DNA of 64,000 bases from NCBI GenBank assembly GCA_900472785.1, contig UCJH01000039.1, forward strand, positions 1-64,000, written 5' to 3'. The notes under the pieces are model-generated. The model saw only the letters and a list, made by a program, of their open reading frames with translations. It was not told where the DNA came from and did not search any database. This document shows positions 26,576 through 35,313 of this stretch, in pieces. The position numbers and the translations under genes were made by a program. The DNA comes from Hyphomicrobiales bacterium. Its GTDB lineage: Bacteria > Pseudomonadota > Alphaproteobacteria > Rhizobiales > Rhizobiaceae. How positions within the stretch are numbered: position 1 is the first letter of the stretch; each line of letters opens with the position of its first letter.

Positions 26576-26603
26576 CACGGCCCCGATCGGGTCAGGGGCC
26601 GTG
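26576..26603 (-). terminator. Stem-loop after the iclR-type gene
   Basis: CACGGCCCC, 10-base loop, GGGGCCGTG: a perfect 9-bp stem beginning 6 bases beyond the stop of the IclR-type gene in its transcription direction. The sequence after the stem has no T-run, so termination may be partial. It lies between convergent genes. Confidence 0.45.
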
Positions 26604-26608
26604 CGGCG

Positions 26609-27409
26609 CTACTTCTCGGCGCGCTTGCGTCCCGGAGAATAGCCGAGATGCTCGGACAGTTCGCGCGCGGTAACGAGCAGGCTGTCGAGATAGCTCTGGC
26701 GATTGCGCAGGCCGTCTTCCTTCGGCGTGACAAGGCACAAGGTCGCCACGCAATGGCCGCCGGCCTGATGAACGGGCACGGCAAAACAATGGGTGAAAGT
26801 TTCGACGGCGCTGTTGAATGTGAAGTAGCCATCGGCCGTTGCCTGCCGCGCCTCCGCGATGAACCGTGCGGCATCAAGCCGCGTACCGTTCGGCAGCACG
26901 AAATCGTCGGCTGGAATGAAATCGAGGATCTCTTCGTCGGTCAGGTGCGAAACGAGCAGGCGGCCGGAGGCAGTCCACGGGATCGGCACCAATTCGCCGA
27001 TATTGGATGAGATACGGAAGGCTCGGCTCCCCTCCCGCATCATTGCGACGGTATACTTGTTGCCTTCCAGCAGACACATCTGTGCGGTTTCCCGCGTTTC
27101 TTCCGCAAGTCGCGCCAGCATGTTCTCGGATTCGCGCATCAGGTCGAACTGTTCGGCATGGGCAGTGCCGAGAAAGTAGAGCTTCCGGCCGAGGAAGACC
27201 CGGCCGTCGCCGCCCTGATAGTCCAGCATGCCATGGCGGAGCAGCAGGTTGATCAGCTCATAGATCGACGACCGCGGCGCGCCGATCTCGACGGCAATCT
27301 CGTTTGGGCGCATCGGCTGGCGCTTTACGCGCAGAAATTCCAGAATCTCGAAGGCACGATCAAGGCCCCGGGTGCGCCGCGATACAATGTCTTCTGCGCC
27401 GTCAGCCAT
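26609..27409 (-). CDS. IclR-family transcriptional regulator
   Basis: The 266-residue product has the winged helix-turn-helix at residues about 14-75 (RAFEILEFLRVKRQPMRPNE, then SSIYELINLLLRHGML). The IclR effector domain follows: ETAQMCLLEGNKYTVAMM, PIPWTASGRLLVSHL, FTFNSAVETFTHCFAVPV. The effector-domain cysteine and surrounding residues fit the family. It is the last gene of the minus-strand amino-acid transporter unit, 56 bases after ridA. The TGTCCA-N6-TGGACA palindrome at 30943 is its likely site. The effector is unknown. Confidence 0.9.
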   Translation of the reverse strand: MADGAEDIVSRRTRGLDRAFEILEFLRVKRQPMRPNEIAVEIGAPRSSIYELINLLLRHGMLDYQGGDGRVFLGRKLYFLGTAHAEQFDLMRESENMLARLAEETRETAQMCLLEGNKYTVAMMREGSRAFRISSNIGELVPIPWTASGRLLVSHLTDEEILDFIPADDFVLPNGTRLDAARFIAEARQATADGYFTFNSAVETFTHCFAVPVHQAGGHCVATLCLVTPKEDGLRNRQSYLDSLLVTARELSEHLGYSPGRKRAEK

Positions 27410-27465
27410 TCAATCGTCCTCGCAAAGCAATGAGAGCGCGACCTTTGCAAGCCGCGCCTTGTAAT

Positions 27466-27855
27466 TCAAGACCTGTCCGAGCGATAGGCGACGCAATCGA
27501 CCTCCACCCGGCAATCGACCATCATTCGCGACTGGACGCAGGCGCGCGCCGGCGGATTGGCGCCGAAATATTCGGCGTAGATGCCGTTGAAGCTCCAGAA
27601 GTCGCGGGGATCATCGAGCCAGACGCCGACGCGGACCACATCCTCTATGCCGTAACCCGCCTCATGCAAAATGGCGATCAGGTTTTCGATCGCCTTGCGG
27701 CTTTCGGCAATGATGCCGCCGCCGACGATCTCGCCTTTTTCCATCGGCACCTGTCCGGAAACGTGCAGCCAGCCATTGGCTTCAACGGCGCGCGCGAAGG
27801 GCAGGGGTTGTCCGCCAGCGCCGGTCTCGCCGGCTCCGTAACGCTTGATGGTCAT
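27466..27855 (-). CDS. RidA-family enamine/imine deaminase
   Basis: RidA proteins hydrolyse reactive enamines and imines such as 2-aminoacrylate that PLP enzymes release. The 129-residue product has the small trimeric fold motif ANGWLHVSGQVPMEKGEIVG, then AISRKAIENLIAILHEAG-like packing, and ends with RACVQSRMMVDCRVEVDCVA; the catalytic Arg appears as the R in PPARACVQSRM. It lies 20 bases after the ATPase gene. A role in cleaning up after the divergent D-hydroxyamino-acid dehydratase-like enzyme fits well. Confidence 0.85.
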   Translation of the reverse strand: MTIKRYGAGETGAGGQPLPFARAVEANGWLHVSGQVPMEKGEIVGGGIIAESRKAIENLIAILHEAGYGIEDVVRVGVWLDDPRDFWSFNGIYAEYFGANPPARACVQSRMMVDCRVEVDCVAYRSDRS

Positions 27856-27875
27856 GTGGTTTTCTCTCTTCCGTC

Positions 27876-28646
27876 TTAGTTGAAACTGGAGGTTTTCAGG
27901 AACTCCGCGAGACGCTCGGTCTTCGGGTTCACGAACATTTCCTTCGGCGCGCCTTCTTCGCAGATCACGCCCTGGTTCATGAAGATCACCCGCGACGACA
28001 CCTCGTAGGCGAACCGCATCTCATGGGTGACGAGCAGCATGCTCATGCCGTCCGCCGCCAGCCCATTGATCACCTGCAGCACCTCGCCGACCAATTCCGG
28101 ATCGAGCGCGGACGTGACCTCGTCGAACAGCATCAGGCGCGGCGCCATGGCGATGGCGCGGGCGATCGCCACGCGCTGCTGCTGGCCTCCCGAAAGCTGG
28201 CCGGGATAGTGGTCCGCGCGGGAGGCAAGGCCGACCCGGTCCAGCCATTTTTCAGCGACGGAGCGTGCCTGGTCGCGCGGCATCTTCTTCACCTTGACGA
28301 GGCCGAGCATGATGTTTTGCGCAGCCGTCATGTGCGGGAAGAGATTGAACTGCTGGAAGGCCATTCCCGTCAGCGCGCGCTGGCGGGCGATGTCCTTCTC
28401 GCTTTTGCGCTTGCGGACGCCTCCGGCCTGCTCGTAGCCGATATCCTCGTTCTCAAGCCGGATGCGTCCGCCCTGGAATTCCTCCAGCATGTTGATACAG
28501 CGCAGCATCGTCGTCTTGCCGGAGCCGGAGGAGCCGATGATCGAGATCACCTCGCCTTCCCGCATGGTGCAATCGACACCCTTCAGAACCTCGACGATGC
28601 CGTACTGCTTGCGCAGCCCCTGAATTTCGAGAAGTACCTTGCTCAT
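27876..28646 (-). CDS. Polar amino-acid ABC transporter ATP-binding protein (GlnQ/HisP type)
   Basis: The 256-residue ATPase has Walker [10 protein letters not shown] near residue 38, Q-loop [20 protein letters not shown], signature [15 protein letters not shown] near 150, Walker [15 protein letters not shown], and switch histidine [12 protein letters not shown]. The compact length without a C-terminal domain and the EVTSALD variant are typical of the PAAT family. The gene lies 12 bases after the second permease. It powers import of the ligand of the 30064-30912 binding protein. Confidence 0.94.
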   Translation of the reverse strand: MSKVLLEIQGLRKQYGIVEVLKGVDCTMREGEVISIIGSSGSGKTTMLRCINMLEEFQGGRIRLENEDIGYEQAGGVRKRKSEKDIARQRALTGMAFQQFNLFPHMTAAQNIMLGLVKVKKMPRDQARSVAEKWLDRVGLASRADHYPGQLSGGQQQRVAIARAIAMAPRLMLFDEVTSALDPELVGEVLQVINGLAADGMSMLLVTHEMRFAYEVSSRVIFMNQGVICEEGAPKEMFVNPKTERLAEFLKTSSFN

Positions 28647-28658
28647 GACGGGCGAACC

Positions 28659-29324
28659 TCACGACGGAACGGCGGTCTTGCGTTCGACATATTTGCCGAA
28701 CCGCTCGATGCCGTAGTTGATGACGAAATAGAGAAGCCCGGCGAAGAAATAGAACTGCAGGCTCATGAAATTGCGCGAGATGATTTCCTGCGTGCGCAGA
28801 AGCAGCTCGGCGACGCCGATGACAGACAGAAGCGTCGAGGCCTTGACCATCTCGGCGGCCGTATTCACCCAGGCCGGCAGGAACTGTCGCAATGCCTGCG
28901 GCCAGAGCACATAGGCGAAGGTCTGGCGAAAGGTAAGGCCGATCGCCTTGGCGGCTTCCGTCTGGCCTTGCGGGATCGCCTGCAAGCCGCCGCGCACGAT
29001 CTCGCCGACATGCGACGAGCAGAAGATCGCCAGTGCCAGCACGCCTGCCTGGAGCGGCCCGAGCTCGATGCCGATGGTGGAGAGCACATAGTAGCTGGCA
29101 AGGACAAGCACGAGCACCGGCGTGCCGCGAATGAAGTCGGTATAGGCGCGAACCACAAGCCGGAGGAAGCGGTTGCCATAGACAAGCGACAGGCCGACGA
29201 GGACACCGAGCAGCGAGCCGGCGATGATGGAGAGGGCCGAGATAGAAATGGTGATCCCGAGCCCCTTGAGGATGACGTAGCGGGCGATCCAGATCTGGTC
29301 GATAAAAGCGGAAAAATCCATCAT
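28659..29324 (-). CDS. Polar amino-acid ABC transporter permease (copy 2)
   Basis: The 221-residue inner-membrane protein belongs to the HisM/GlnP-type His/Glu/Gln/Arg permease family. GTPVLVLVLASYYVLSTIG and the EAA-like loop GQTEAAKAIGLTFRQTFAYV are diagnostic, with about five helices. It follows the first permease by 4 bases and precedes the ATPase. The two permeases form the heterodimeric channel. Confidence 0.92.
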   Translation of the reverse strand: MMDFSAFIDQIWIARYVILKGLGITISISALSIIAGSLLGVLVGLSLVYGNRFLRLVVRAYTDFIRGTPVLVLVLASYYVLSTIGIELGPLQAGVLALAIFCSSHVGEIVRGGLQAIPQGQTEAAKAIGLTFRQTFAYVLWPQALRQFLPAWVNTAAEMVKASTLLSVIGVAELLLRTQEIISRNFMSLQFYFFAGLLYFVINYGIERFGKYVERKTAVPS

Positions 29325-29328
29325 GGCA

Positions 29329-29991
29329 TCACCTCGGCACAGCCAGGTGGCGCTCGACGACGCGCATCAGCACGGCCAGTACCGAACAGGTGGTCACATA
29401 AAGACCCGACGCCACGATCCAGGTCTCGATCACCCGGAAGCTTTCGACATTGATCTTGCGGGCCTCGAAGGTCAGTTCCGGTATGGCGATTGCCGCGGCC
29501 AGCGAAGTGTCCTTGAACAGCGAGATCACGGTCGAGGATAACGACGGCAGCACGTTGCGCAGCATCAGCGGCACGATGATCGACACGCGGATCTGCATCG
29601 GCGTCAGACCGATGGCGAGCCCGGCCTCGGTCAGCCCTCTTGGAATGGAAACGAGGCCCGCCCGGAAAACTTCGGCGAGATAGGCGCCGGAATAGATCGA
29701 CAGGACGGCAACAAAGCTCTCCATCTTGCCAATGCGAACGCCCAGCTGCGGCAGGGCGAAATAGGCGAAGAGCACCAGAACCAGGATCGGCAAGTTGCGG
29801 ATGATCGTGACATAGGTCGCAGCCGGACGCTTGATCCAGCCGCTTCTGGCGATCAGCGCGAAAGCGACCAGCAAGCCGATCGCGGCGCCGATCAGAATGG
29901 AAACGAAAGCCAGTCCGAGGCTGAGTGCGAGACCTTCGAGAAGCTGGTCGAAGCTGCGCCAGACGGCGGCGAAATTGAGCGTATAACCCAT
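29329..29991 (-). CDS. Polar amino-acid ABC transporter permease (copy 1)
   Basis: The 220-residue inner-membrane protein has the same family motifs as its partner: IRNLPILVLVLFAYFALPQL and the ATPase-contact loop RGLTEAGLAIGLTPMQIRVS. About five helices are apparent. It lies 72 bases after the binding-protein stop on the same strand. Confidence 0.92.
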   Translation of the reverse strand: MGYTLNFAAVWRSFDQLLEGLALSLGLAFVSILIGAAIGLLVAFALIARSGWIKRPAATYVTIIRNLPILVLVLFAYFALPQLGVRIGKMESFVAVLSIYSGAYLAEVFRAGLVSIPRGLTEAGLAIGLTPMQIRVSIIVPLMLRNVLPSLSSTVISLFKDTSLAAAIAIPELTFEARKINVESFRVIETWIVASGLYVTTCSVLAVLMRVVERHLAVPR

Positions 29992-30063
29992 GGCGGCATC
30001 CTGCCGTAGAGGGAGGAAGGACGAAGGGTCAGAACCCTTCGTCGCAATGACGGGTCGTGCCGC

Positions 30064-30912
30064 TTACTTGTATTCGACCGGGAAGCCGATCTGCGGCGGT
30101 GCAAGGTCCTTGCCGAACCAGGTTTTGTAGGACTTGGCGTAGAAGTCGAATTCGACCCCGGTCATCGCCTCGTGCAAGGCGGTGTTGACGAAGTTCAGCC
30201 AATCCTGATCGCCGCGCTTGACGCCGCAGGCATAGGTCTGCGGGTTCCAGCCATAGCCGGCATCCTTGTAGCGGCCCTGGTTCTGGGTCATGTACCAGGC
30301 AAGCGACGACTGGTCGGTTGCGGCCGCATCGGCGCGCCCGGATTCGAGCGCCTGATAGATCAGGTCGACCGATTCATACTGGTCGACGGTCGCCTCCGGC
30401 AGGGCGGCATGCACCATGTCCTCGGCATAAACGTTCTGCAGGACCGAAATGGTCACCGATGAACCGGCGGCCTTCAGCGCCGCATAGTCGGCATACTTGC
30501 CGTCGGCCTTCAGCATCAGGCCGACGCCTTCGCGGTAGTAGGGAATGGTGAAGGCGATCTGCTGGGCGCGTTCCCCGGTCACCGTCATGAACTGGCAGGT
30601 CAGGTCCACCTTGTCGGTGGTGATGTTCGGGATACGCGCATCCGACGACTGGTTGACGTATTCGATCTTGTCGGGATCGCCGAACAGGGCCTTGGCAACG
30701 ATGCGGCCCATATCGACGTCGAAACCCTGAAGCTTGTCTTCGGCACTCTTGAAATGCCACGGCGCATTGGTGCTGCCCGTGCCGAGGACGAGATGGCCGC
30801 GGGCGAGAATTTCGTCGAGCTTGCTCGTCGCCTGCTGTGCCACGGCAGGCATTGCAGAAAGGAGGAAGGCGGTTGCCAGGCAAAGTGCGCTGGTGCGAAG
30901 CGAAATGGTCAT
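30064..30912 (-). CDS. Amino-acid ABC transporter periplasmic binding protein (family 3)
   Basis: It captures the amino acid for the transporter. The 282-residue product has a signal peptide (MTISLRTSALCLATAFLLSA, then MPAVAQQ). Family 3 features: ILARGHLVLGTGSTNAPWHF, GFDVDMGRIVAKALFG, MTVTGERAQQIAFTIPYYRE, and AADQSSLAWY-type hinge residues near 195. The ligand cannot be told from sequence, but the neighbours suggest a D- or hydroxy-amino acid. It is the first gene of the six-gene minus-strand unit ending in iclR. Confidence 0.92.
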   Translation of the reverse strand: MTISLRTSALCLATAFLLSAMPAVAQQATSKLDEILARGHLVLGTGSTNAPWHFKSAEDKLQGFDVDMGRIVAKALFGDPDKIEYVNQSSDARIPNITTDKVDLTCQFMTVTGERAQQIAFTIPYYREGVGLMLKADGKYADYAALKAAGSSVTISVLQNVYAEDMVHAALPEATVDQYESVDLIYQALESGRADAAATDQSSLAWYMTQNQGRYKDAGYGWNPQTYACGVKRGDQDWLNFVNTALHEAMTGVEFDFYAKSYKTWFGKDLAPPQIGFPVEYK

Positions 30913-30942
30913 GATGTTCCCCTGATGAACGGTCGCTTTTTC

Positions 30943-30960
30943 TGTCCAGTATTTTGGACA
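30943..30960. promoter_or_regulatory. Candidate IclR-type operator in the divergent promoter region
   Basis: TGTCCAGTATTTTGGACA: perfect 6-bp arms with a 6-base spacer. It lies 31 bases upstream of the binding-protein ATG (minus strand) and 140 bases upstream of the PLP-enzyme ATG (plus strand). One bound regulator could control both transcripts. The assignment to the IclR protein is inferred from linkage. Confidence 0.55.
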
Positions 30961-31099
30961 TCTGTCTGTTTTACTGGATTGACGTATTCAGCGCCGGCAT
31001 GCATAAATTGTCAAGCGTTGGCCGGCCGGATTCTGCGCTGCGGACGTTGGGCGCCTTCTTCCGCCTGAAATTGCGTCGAAATTTTTATCGGGGAATCCC

Positions 31100-32176
31100 A
31101 TGACCAAGGCTGAATTGACCATTCGGACCGTAAATACGCCGGCCGTTCTGGTCGATCTCGAGATTGCCCGGCGCAACATCGAGCGATTCCAGGCCTATGC
31201 CGACGCGCAGGGGCTGGCGGTTCGCCCGCATATCAAGACGCATAAGCTGCCTGCCGTGGCCGAGATGCAGCTGAAGGCAGGCGCCATCGGCATCACCTGC
31301 CAGAAGATTTCCGAAGCCGAGGCGATGATTGCCGGAAGCCCGAAGATCACGGACGTCTTGCTCACCTACAATATCATCGGCCTCGAAAAGCTCGAGCACC
31401 TGAAGGCGCTCGCCCGCAAGGTCACGCTCAGCGTCGTCGCCGACAGCGAGGCGGTCGTTGAAGGCCTATCGGGCGCGTTCGCTTCCGAACCGGCGCCACT
31501 TCCTGTTCTGGTGGAGTGCAACACCGGCGCGGACCGTTGCGGCGTGCCGACCCCTGAATCCGCCGCCGCGCTCGCGCAACGGATCGCCAAGGCCCCCGGC
31601 CTCGTTTTCGGTGGCCTGATGACCTATCCGCCAGCGGGTGGCGCGGCGGCTGTTCAGTCTTTCATGAGCCGCACCAAGGCCTTCATCGAGGCCGCGGGCT
31701 TAACCGTTCCCGTCATTACCTCCGGCGGGACGCCGTCGATGATGCAGGCCGCCGAGGCGCCGGTCACGACCGAATATCGCCCGGGCACCTATGTCTACAA
31801 CGACCGTTCGCTGGTCTCGCGCGGCGTCTGCGGGTGGGAAGATTGCGCGCTGACCGTGCTCGCGACTGTCGTTTCGGTGCCGGCGGCCAACCGCGCCATC
31901 ATCGATGCCGGCTCGAAGGCGCTGACCTCCGACCTGCTCGGCCTGTCCGGCTATGGCCATGTTCTCGGTCGCGACGACATCGCCATCGACCAACTTTCGG
32001 AGGAACACGGCCGCCTCGTCAGCAAAGGACCGATCCATCTGAACGTCGGCGACAGGCTTCGTATCGTGCCCAACCACGCCTGCGTCGTCACCAACATGGT
32101 CGATACGGTAAACATTCTGGAGCGTGGCGAAATTTCAGCCGTCTGGCCCGTCTCGGCGCGGGGTTGCATCGTTTAA
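31100..32176 (+). CDS. DSD1/D-threonine aldolase-family PLP enzyme
   Basis: Relatives are D-serine or D-threo-3-hydroxyaspartate dehydratases and D-threonine aldolases, which need PLP and a divalent metal. The 358-residue product has the alanine-racemase-like barrel with the PLP lysine in RPHIKTHKLPAVAEMQ near residue 47. The metal site is read as His and Cys in IVPNHACVVTNMVDT near 332-334. VECNTGADRCGVPT and EYRPGTYVYNDR are further family motifs. The ATG follows GGGGAATCCC. A dehydratase would release an enamine, the substrate of the RidA encoded in the divergent unit; aldolase activity cannot be excluded. Confidence 0.85.
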   Translation: MTKAELTIRTVNTPAVLVDLEIARRNIERFQAYADAQGLAVRPHIKTHKLPAVAEMQLKAGAIGITCQKISEAEAMIAGSPKITDVLLTYNIIGLEKLEHLKALARKVTLSVVADSEAVVEGLSGAFASEPAPLPVLVECNTGADRCGVPTPESAAALAQRIAKAPGLVFGGLMTYPPAGGAAAVQSFMSRTKAFIEAAGLTVPVITSGGTPSMMQAAEAPVTTEYRPGTYVYNDRSLVSRGVCGWEDCALTVLATVVSVPAANRAIIDAGSKALTSDLLGLSGYGHVLGRDDIAIDQLSEEHGRLVSKGPIHLNVGDRLRIVPNHACVVTNMVDTVNILERGEISAVWPVSARGCIV

Positions 32177-32247
32177 CGCTGTTGTCCTGAAAAATGGCCG
32201 GCATGGATACGCGCTTGGCCAGTCGCGTTTCCCTGCCATTCAGGTTG

Positions 32248-32970
32248 CTACACGCGGATGATGTTCAGGCGCAAAGCGTTGACGACGGCTTGCGTTCGCG
32301 TGGAGCATCCGAGTTTCTTCACCGCCATGTTGATGGACGTGCTGACCATATGTTCCGACAGGTCGAGGATACGGGCGATTTCGCTGCTTTTCTTGCCGCC
32401 GGCCGTCAGCTTGAGGCAGTCCAGCTCGCTCTGTGTGAATTCCACGGGCCGGTGTTTTTCTTTCAGCGTGAGTTGCGAGAGACGGTCATAGATATGCGTG
32501 GCGATGAAGAGAAGCTGCGCCAACTCGCCGGCGCTGAAATTTCGTGTTCCGGAGATCGACATGGCGCCGCGCCCGCCGGCGGCATCGTGAACGGGGAAAT
32601 AAGCGCCTTTCCCCATCCCGTATTGCTGGAACAGGCCGATGACGGCAGACTTCTTGTTTTCCTCGCGACTGGCGTTGATCGCCTCGACGTCATAATTGAA
32701 CGGCCGCGTCGATCGGAGCATGCGCCGAATGACCGGGCTGTCGATCAGGAGGTTGTGCGCGTCGTAATACTCGACCATTTCCGCCGGCCAGTTGGTGATG
32801 ATCTTCGTTGCGCCGATTTCAATGATATCGACAGTGGGCAACGTCAAAACCAGGAAGGCATTCATGCCGAGATCCCGGACAAGCCCTTTTATGTATTTGA
32901 AGACCTCGTAGTGGGTGTTGAAGCCCGCGGCAACGTCCTCAATCAGATCGATCCGAGCCTGCAGTTTCAT
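32248..32970 (-). CDS. LuxR-family regulator with autoinducer-binding-type domain (orphan)
   Basis: The ATG at 32970 (MKLQARIDL) follows a G-rich ribosome site and gives 240 residues; the longer frame to 33084 is not supported. Residues about 15-160 look like an acyl-homoserine-lactone-binding domain (NWPAEMVEYYDAHNLLIDSP). The C-terminal HTH has FTQSELDCLKLTAGGKKSSE, then HMVSTSINMAVKKLGCSTRT. No luxI-type synthase is in the window. By eye, the position of the usual ligand-contact Trp is Met. It is convergent with the PLP-enzyme gene. The ligand and targets are unknown. Confidence 0.85.
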   Translation of the reverse strand: MKLQARIDLIEDVAAGFNTHYEVFKYIKGLVRDLGMNAFLVLTLPTVDIIEIGATKIITNWPAEMVEYYDAHNLLIDSPVIRRMLRSTRPFNYDVEAINASREENKKSAVIGLFQQYGMGKGAYFPVHDAAGGRGAMSISGTRNFSAGELAQLLFIATHIYDRLSQLTLKEKHRPVEFTQSELDCLKLTAGGKKSSEIARILDLSEHMVSTSINMAVKKLGCSTRTQAVVNALRLNIIRV

Positions 32971-33442
32971 TCGCAACCCCCACTTGGCAATCCAAGCTCT
33001 TCGACATTGCGGCCAATCCGGTGCTACGGCCGAAGCTGCATCCCATCTGCGTTCACCACAAAATAGCTGCACCGCAGCATGCAACCGAAACGCGTTCCGA
33101 TCAAGGGCGTCATGTACCCGAAGGGTGATGATGCGAAGGCGAGGTGGTTAAAAACTGGTAAACGACGTTCCCGATTTCATTGCGCGAAAACGGCAGGAAT
33201 CAGGTTCGTTGCCTTTTACGAAGGGTGATGTGACCGATACGCCCTGCAGGAGCTTAAATCTCTTAACCTGTTATTTTATATGGATATTCCTTCCCGAAAA
33301 CTTCGCGCTTCCAGCCCGCATCAGGCGATCGATCCGGTTAACAGATACTTTAGCAATTCGGCGTATTTCTTACATTCGGAAGGTTCACGCGGTTGTAGTG
33401 TTCAGAGCGGGTATCGCTCTCATTTTGAGTGGAGAAGATGGC
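32971..33442. other. Promoter region between luxR-type gene and PAS chemoreceptor
   Basis: A 472-base divergent intergenic region. AT-rich strips lie at about 33250-33290 and 33340-33380 and may hold the chemoreceptor promoter. The frame from 33209 that extends the chemoreceptor N-terminus lacks domain support. I see no clear palindrome for a LuxR protein. Confidence 0.45.
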
Positions 33443-35236
33443 ATGATGGGAATGGCACTCGGCTTTGAATCCGGCGCGAAGGCCATTCTGGCTGCGATGA
33501 ACAAGTCGCAGGCAATCATCGAGTTCGATCTTTCCGGCAAGATTCTCAAAGCAAATGCCAACTTCTGCGCAGCGCTCGGTTACGAGGCATCGGAAATCAT
33601 CGGCCAGCATCATCGCATGTTCGTCGATCCGGCCGAAGCGCTGTCCCCGGACTATCGCGAATTCTGGGCGCGACTGGCGCGCGGCGAATTTGACCGGCGC
33701 CAGTACAAGCGGATTGGAAAGGGGGGCAGGGAAATCTGGATCGAAGCCTCCTACAATCCGGTGTTCAGCGGCGGCAAACCCTTCAAGGTCGTCAAATTCG
33801 CAACCGATATCACGGCGCAAAAACTGAAGGCGGCCGAGGAAACCGGCAAGCTCGATGCCATTTCCCGTGCCCAGGCTGTCATCGAATTCACGCCGAGCGG
33901 CGAGATCCTGACCGCGAACCAAAATTTCCTCTCGACGCTGGGTTATCAGCTCGGCGAAATTCAGGGCCGGCACCATTCGCTATTTTGCGAACCGGCTTAT
34001 GCGAAGAGTGAGGCGTATCGGCAATTCTGGCCGCGTCTGGCGGGTGGCGAATTCCTGGCTGACGAGTTTCTCCGTATCGGAAAGGGTGGGAAGCGGGTTC
34101 ATATTCAGGCGTCCTACAATCCGATTTTCGATATGAACGGCAAGGTGTTCAAGGTCGTCAAATTTGCGACCGACGTCACCGGGCGCATCAACAATGTCGA
34201 TCAGCTCGCGGAAGCCCTCCAGGCCCTCTCGGGCGGGGATTTGATGCAGCATATCGATACCCCCTTCATTCCCACGCTGGAGAGGCTCCGGACGGATTTC
34301 AACGGCGCTGCCGAAAAACTGCGTTCGGCCCTGCAGACGGTGGCGGAAAATGCCGGTGCGATCGCGGCCGGTGCGCAGCAGATTCGCACCGCATCGGACG
34401 ATCTTGCCAGAAGAACCGAACAGCAGGCGGCCTCCGTCGAGCAAACCGCGGCGGCGCTTGAGGAAATCACCACCACGGTTGTCGATTCCAGCCGTCGGGC
34501 CGACGAAGCTGGATCGCTCGTCCGGCAGACGCGGGAGAATGCGGAACATTCCGGGACGATCGTCCGTGGCGCCGTCGATGCCATGGGCCGGATCGATTCG
34601 TCATCCGCGGAAATCTCCAATATCATCGGCGTCATCGATGAGATTGCCTTCCAGACCAATCTTCTGGCGCTGAATGCAGGCGTGGAAGCCGCCCGTGCCG
34701 GCGAGGCCGGAAAGGGCTTTGCCGTCGTGGCGCAGGAGGTGCGGGAGCTTGCCCAGCGCTCTGCCAAGGCGGCCAAGGAAATCAAAAGCCTGATCACGGC
34801 ATCAAGCAGCCACGTGAAAGGCGGCGTTTCGCTGGTGGGGGAAACGGGTACGGCGCTCGGCGTGATCGTCTCCCAGGTCCAGCAGATAAACACCAATGTC
34901 TCGGCGATCGTCGAAGCCGCCAAGGAGCAGTCCCTCGGGCTGAAGGAGATCAATACCGCTGTTAATACCCTGGATCAGGGAACGCAGCAGAATGCGGCCA
35001 TGGTCGAGGAAGCGACGGCCGCGGCGCATAGCCTGGCGAAGGAAAGCGATGCGCTGTTCCGTCTGGTGGGCCAGTTCAACATCGGAAATCACAACGCCGC
35101 CCCGACATCGCGACCGGTCGCGGCGACCGCGCCATCCCGGCGCCTCGAAACCCCAGCGAGACGCGTGGCCGCCAAGGTGACCGCCGCCTTCCACGGCAAC
35201 GCCGCCGTAGCCGGCGATGCCTGGGAAGAGTTCTGA
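33443..35236 (+). CDS. Soluble chemoreceptor with two PAS domains and CheR-tether-like tail
   Basis: The ATG at 33443 follows GGAGAAG and gives 597 residues with no membrane segment. Two tandem PAS domains are nearly repeats of each other: residues about 15-125 ([19 protein letters not shown]) and 135-245 ([19 protein letters not shown]), each closing with [13 protein letters not shown]. The methyl-accepting domain follows with tip [20 protein letters not shown]. The last residues, DAWEEF, fit the CheR-binding pentapeptide pattern aromatic-x-x-aromatic. A cytoplasmic energy, redox or small-molecule sensor is likely. A PAS-GGDEF gene follows 77 bases downstream. Confidence 0.9.
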   Translation: MMGMALGFESGAKAILAAMNKSQAIIEFDLSGKILKANANFCAALGYEASEIIGQHHRMFVDPAEALSPDYREFWARLARGEFDRRQYKRIGKGGREIWIEASYNPVFSGGKPFKVVKFATDITAQKLKAAEETGKLDAISRAQAVIEFTPSGEILTANQNFLSTLGYQLGEIQGRHHSLFCEPAYAKSEAYRQFWPRLAGGEFLADEFLRIGKGGKRVHIQASYNPIFDMNGKVFKVVKFATDVTGRINNVDQLAEALQALSGGDLMQHIDTPFIPTLERLRTDFNGAAEKLRSALQTVAENAGAIAAGAQQIRTASDDLARRTEQQAASVEQTAAALEEITTTVVDSSRRADEAGSLVRQTRENAEHSGTIVRGAVDAMGRIDSSSAEISNIIGVIDEIAFQTNLLALNAGVEAARAGEAGKGFAVVAQEVRELAQRSAKAAKEIKSLITASSSHVKGGVSLVGETGTALGVIVSQVQQINTNVSAIVEAAKEQSLGLKEINTAVNTLDQGTQQNAAMVEEATAAAHSLAKESDALFRLVGQFNIGNHNAAPTSRPVAATAPSRRLETPARRVAAKVTAAFHGNAAVAGDAWEEF

Positions 35237-35313
35237 TACAGGGGCCGGGGCTCGGGGTTTCATAACAGGTCGCCCGCCACGCTCTTCCAAGCTTGAAGCC
35301 ACATGAAAGATTG

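Noticed and set aside
28023-29453. 476-codon plus-strand open frame
   Set aside because: Antisense to the ATPase and both permeases; no recognisable domain.
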